NCBI GenBank assembly: GCA_900544075.1
Contig: UQTJ01000072.1
Location: 1 to 8,519, forward strand
Direction of reading: 5' to 3'
Length of the DNA: 8,519 bases
DNA from: an uncultured Bacteroides sp.
Lineage (GTDB): Bacteria; Bacteroidota; Bacteroidia; Bacteroidales; Bacteroidaceae
Both the position numbers and the translations under genes were made by a program. Position 1 is the stretch's first letter. The number at the start of each line of letters is the position of its first letter. The notes under the pieces are model-generated. The model was given only the letters and a program-made list of their open reading frames with translations, did not search any database and was not told the DNA's origin. Shown here piece after piece: positions 5,953-8,519 of the stretch.

Positions 5953-8403
5953 TTACTTTGCATACACGACATACCGCTTTCCCGGTTCTGTTTTCAAGTC
6001 ATATTCATAGATTCTCTTTAGTTCAGGCTTTTCCGGATTCGAGAGTTTCTTCGATATTAAAGGTGAAGCAACTTCAGCCTGACAAAGTAATTCATTCGGA
6101 CAATCCCCTGAAGCACGCTTCAAACCTTTGCCTTTCAAAGGAACATACGACCGTAAACGTATAGTTCCACCTATCCGCGAATAAATTACAGCCTTGGTAA
6201 GATGCACATTTTTCCAATCCATATCTACGACAAAACCTCCTCGTGCTACCAAGCCTTTTACATTTCCATCCTGCCATTCATCAGGTAAGGCTGGAAGTAA
6301 ATGCACTGCACCATCATGACTCTGCAAAAGCATTTCTGCCACTCCTGCTGTAAAGCCAAAATTTCCATCTATCTGAAAAGGTGGATGTGCATCAAACATA
6401 TTGGGATACGTACGCCCTAAAGGATACTTACCTGCCAGACTGTCGCAAGGTAACAATGAAAGCATATTCCGAATGATATTATACGCATGATTTCCATCCA
6501 GCATACGTGCCCAGAAATTAATTTTCCAACCAATACTCCAGCCCGTAGCCATATCACCTCTTTGCAGCAATGTATTTTTAGCAGCCTGAAATAATTCTGG
6601 ATGCCGGTAAGGAGAAATCTGATTACTTGGATACAGTCCATACAAGTGAGATATATGACGATGCTGGTCTTTCGGGGCATCCACATCTTCCAGCCATTCC
6701 TGAAGCTGATTATATTGTCCTATTTGCATAGGAGGCAACTGACTTATCAGAGACTGAAGAGAATCACAATATGCCTTGCTATCCCCTATAATCCGTGCAG
6801 CACGAAGAGTATTGCTCAATGCATCAAAAGCTATTTGGTTATCCATCGTGCAACCGGCTACAATTGATACTCCGTTCGGTCCATGTTCCGGAGAGACAGA
6901 AGGTGCAGTCACTCTCCAACCATATCGAGGATGCTTAGTCATAAATGACAAGAGGAAATCAGCCGTACCTTTCAACACAGGATAATATTCACGAAGAAAA
7001 TTCTTATCACCCGAATATAAATAATGCTGCCAAAGATGTTGAGCTACCCAGGCTCCTCCATTAGGCCACATACCCGCATCGGCAAAATCCACCGGTCCGG
7101 CAGCCCGCCAGATATCCGTGTTATGATGTGCCACCCATCCTTTAGCTCCATATAACACACGAGCTGTTTCTTTACCTGTTACGGAAAGTTCATGCGCCAT
7201 TTGAAAAAATGGCACATGAGTTTCCGACAAGTTAGTCACCTCTGCCGGCCAGTAATTCATCTCCGCATTGATATTAATTGTGTACTTACTATCCCAGGGT
7301 GCATATAAATCCTTATTCCATATTCCCTGAAGATTAGCCGGCTGACTGCCTGGCTGCGAGGACGAAATCAACAAATAGCGCCCATACTGAAACATCAACG
7401 CAGCCAGTGAACAATCTTTTACCTTATTGAATTCGTTAATACGTACATTCGTTTCCTTCTTTGAAAATTCCGAAGATGGCAAATGTAAAGCCACTCTTCC
7501 AAATTGCGCAGAATAAATCGCCTTATGCTCGTCGTACAACTTTTTATTCTGTTTATCCCACGCCCCTTCAATGGCACAGCGTGCTTTAGCGTATGCATCT
7601 CCCGACACATCCTGATAATTCACAAAATTAGTTGCCGCACTGAGAAAAACGGTAGCCGAAGATGCACCTCTGACAGACAAGCGTCCATCTTTACATTCTA
7701 TTTTTCCATCCGATTTCACACGCATCATAACCACTGCATGAAGTGCAGCTGGAATACCTTCATGCTCTGCTCCGTTACATTTCATTATAAGATAGTCTCC
7801 TTCGCTCTTTACCTCTGAAGTCAGCGGACAAGCATATCTCAAATCCACATCCAATTTCTTATTACCCTTATCTGTCGCCATTTCTACAACCATGACGTTA
7901 TCAGAAAAAGACGTAAATACCCGACGGGTATATTCCACACCATCACACCGAAAACGTACTGAAGCCGTAGCATCTTCTAAATTCAAATCACGATAATAAG
8001 AATCAACCTTTCCCTCACAATTGAAATCCATCAAAAGACTCCCCAATGTCAAATAACGCATTCCATGATGCGATGTCATAAATTTTTCATCCAACAGCGT
8101 TCTGGCTTCCAAATTTTTATTCTCAAATATAAGCCGTCTTACCTCATCCAGATAGCCTGAAGCACCAGCTCTGTTATTACTATATGGACCGCCGGCCCAG
8201 AATGTTTCTTCATTCAGTTGGATTTCTTCGTGATTTATTCCACCAAACACCATTCCTCCCAAATGTGAATTACCTACAGGCAATGCTTCCCACCAATTAC
8301 GTGCCGGAGCAGAGTACCACAACTTCAAATCCCCTGCACTGTTGGCAAACACACCCAGAATCGAAGTCGCCAGAAACACACATACGTACAGAAATTTCTT
8401 CAT
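5953..8403 (-). CDS. GH95 alpha-L-fucosidase / alpha-L-galactosidase
   Basis: Complete protein of 816 residues, within the usual GH95 length, ATG at 8403. The signal peptide MKKFLYVCVFLATSILGVFA is cut near residue 20, so the enzyme is exported. The N-terminal domain opens with LWYSAPARNWWEALPVGNSH and the hallmark LGGMVFGG...IQLNEETFWAGGP (about 25-300). An (alpha/alpha)6 barrel follows (about 325-690) and a C-terminal beta-domain ends the protein. By comparison with Bifidobacterium AfcA (remembered: Asn421, Asn423, Glu566, Asp766), likely catalytic residues are N377 and N379 in YTININAEMNYW, E506 in SVSPEHGP, and D679 in QIDGNFG. GH95 is inverting and removes alpha-1,2-linked L-fucose, or L-galactose in xylan-PUL members. 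The xylan-like neighbours favour L-galactose, but this is context only. It starts 21 bp after the esterase stop, so cotranscription is likely. Confidence 0.95.
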   Translation of the reverse strand: MKKFLYVCVFLATSILGVFANSAGDLKLWYSAPARNWWEALPVGNSHLGGMVFGGINHEEIQLNEETFWAGGPYSNNRAGASGYLDEVRRLIFENKNLEARTLLDEKFMTSHHGMRYLTLGSLLMDFNCEGKVDSYYRDLNLEDATASVRFRCDGVEYTRRVFTSFSDNVMVVEMATDKGNKKLDVDLRYACPLTSEVKSEGDYLIMKCNGAEHEGIPAALHAVVMMRVKSDGKIECKDGRLSVRGASSATVFLSAATNFVNYQDVSGDAYAKARCAIEGAWDKQNKKLYDEHKAIYSAQFGRVALHLPSSEFSKKETNVRINEFNKVKDCSLAALMFQYGRYLLISSSQPGSQPANLQGIWNKDLYAPWDSKYTININAEMNYWPAEVTNLSETHVPFFQMAHELSVTGKETARVLYGAKGWVAHHNTDIWRAAGPVDFADAGMWPNGGAWVAQHLWQHYLYSGDKNFLREYYPVLKGTADFLLSFMTKHPRYGWRVTAPSVSPEHGPNGVSIVAGCTMDNQIAFDALSNTLRAARIIGDSKAYCDSLQSLISQLPPMQIGQYNQLQEWLEDVDAPKDQHRHISHLYGLYPSNQISPYRHPELFQAAKNTLLQRGDMATGWSIGWKINFWARMLDGNHAYNIIRNMLSLLPCDSLAGKYPLGRTYPNMFDAHPPFQIDGNFGFTAGVAEMLLQSHDGAVHLLPALPDEWQDGNVKGLVARGGFVVDMDWKNVHLTKAVIYSRIGGTIRLRSYVPLKGKGLKRASGDCPNELLCQAEVASPLISKKLSNPEKPELKRIYEYDLKTEPGKRYVVYAK

Positions 8404-8424
8404 AGATGCCTATTCTTACAGTGA

Positions 8425-8519
8425 TTATTTACTGAATGTTTCTGAAACAAAAGGCAGACACATATATAAAGCAGAATGCCAATATTCCCAATCGTGTCCG
8501 CCGTCTCTTACCCTAAACT
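8425..8519 (-). CDS. CE1-type esterase, C-terminal end only (cut by window edge)
   Basis: Only 30 codons plus a TAA stop (8425-8427) are in the window, with two bases of a preceding codon at the edge. The visible end reads FRVRDGGHDWEYWHSALY, then a short tail to ETFSK. The GGHDWxYW motif followed by an amphipathic helix is the standard end of the esterase D / feruloyl-esterase-like alpha/beta hydrolases (CE1); the His at 8494-8496 would be the catalytic-triad histidine. The Ser and Asp of the triad, the signal peptide and the start lie outside. In PULs such enzymes remove ferulate or acetyl groups from xylan. The 21-bp gap to GH95 suggests one transcript. With so little protein visible, substrate cannot be judged and the full length may include other domains. 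Confidence 0.8.
   Translation of the reverse strand, partial: FRVRDGGHDWEYWHSALYMCLPFVSETFSK

Noticed and set aside
1..8519. A novel defence, mobile or CRISPR system
   Set aside because: No transposase, integrase, nuclease, repeat array, tRNA or toxin-antitoxin pair is visible; nearly all of the window is accounted for by carbohydrate-active enzymes.

Overview
The window is a piece of a carbohydrate-degradation operon, most likely from a gut Bacteroidota (Bacteroides/Phocaeicola/Prevotella type). Grounds: moderately AT-rich DNA, secreted glycoside hydrolases packed on one strand with short gaps, no obvious Shine-Dalgarno sequences, and families (GH97, GH95, GH43) that are typical of polysaccharide utilisation loci (PULs) in this phylum. 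Species cannot be named from the sequence alone.

All genes lie on the minus strand, so transcription runs from high to low coordinates: (1) the last 30 codons of a CE1-type esterase with a GGHDWEYW ending (8425-8519, cut by the window edge); (2) a complete GH95 enzyme, alpha-L-fucosidase or alpha-L-galactosidase (5953-8403); (3) a GH43 enzyme with a C-terminal beta-sandwich (4306-5913); (4) a GH97 enzyme of the retaining, alpha-galactosidase-like type (2175-4142); (5) a GH43 enzyme with a C-terminal CBM6 (775-2100); (6) the first 248 codons of a second GH43 closely related to gene 5 (1-745, cut by the window edge). Gaps in transcription order are 21, 39, 163, 74 and 29 bp. The 163-bp gap carries a perfect 13-bp inverted repeat ending 16 nt before the GH97 start codon. 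No SusC/SusD pair, regulator, RNA gene, mobile element or CRISPR array is seen.

Function (inference): the five proteins whose N-termini are visible have signal peptides and no convincing lipobox, so a periplasmic side-chain-trimming set is likely. Two XynD-like GH43 enzymes, CBM6, a CE1 esterase, and galactose/fucose-directed GH95 and GH97 fit a complex, cereal-type glucuronoarabinoxylan, whose side chains can carry ferulate, arabinose, xylose and L- or D-galactose. Other hemicelluloses or pectic arabinans/galactans are not excluded. This is a coherent but largely conventional PUL segment. The points most worth checking are the GH95 and GH97 specificities, the divergence of the tandem GH43 pair, and the intergenic hairpin.
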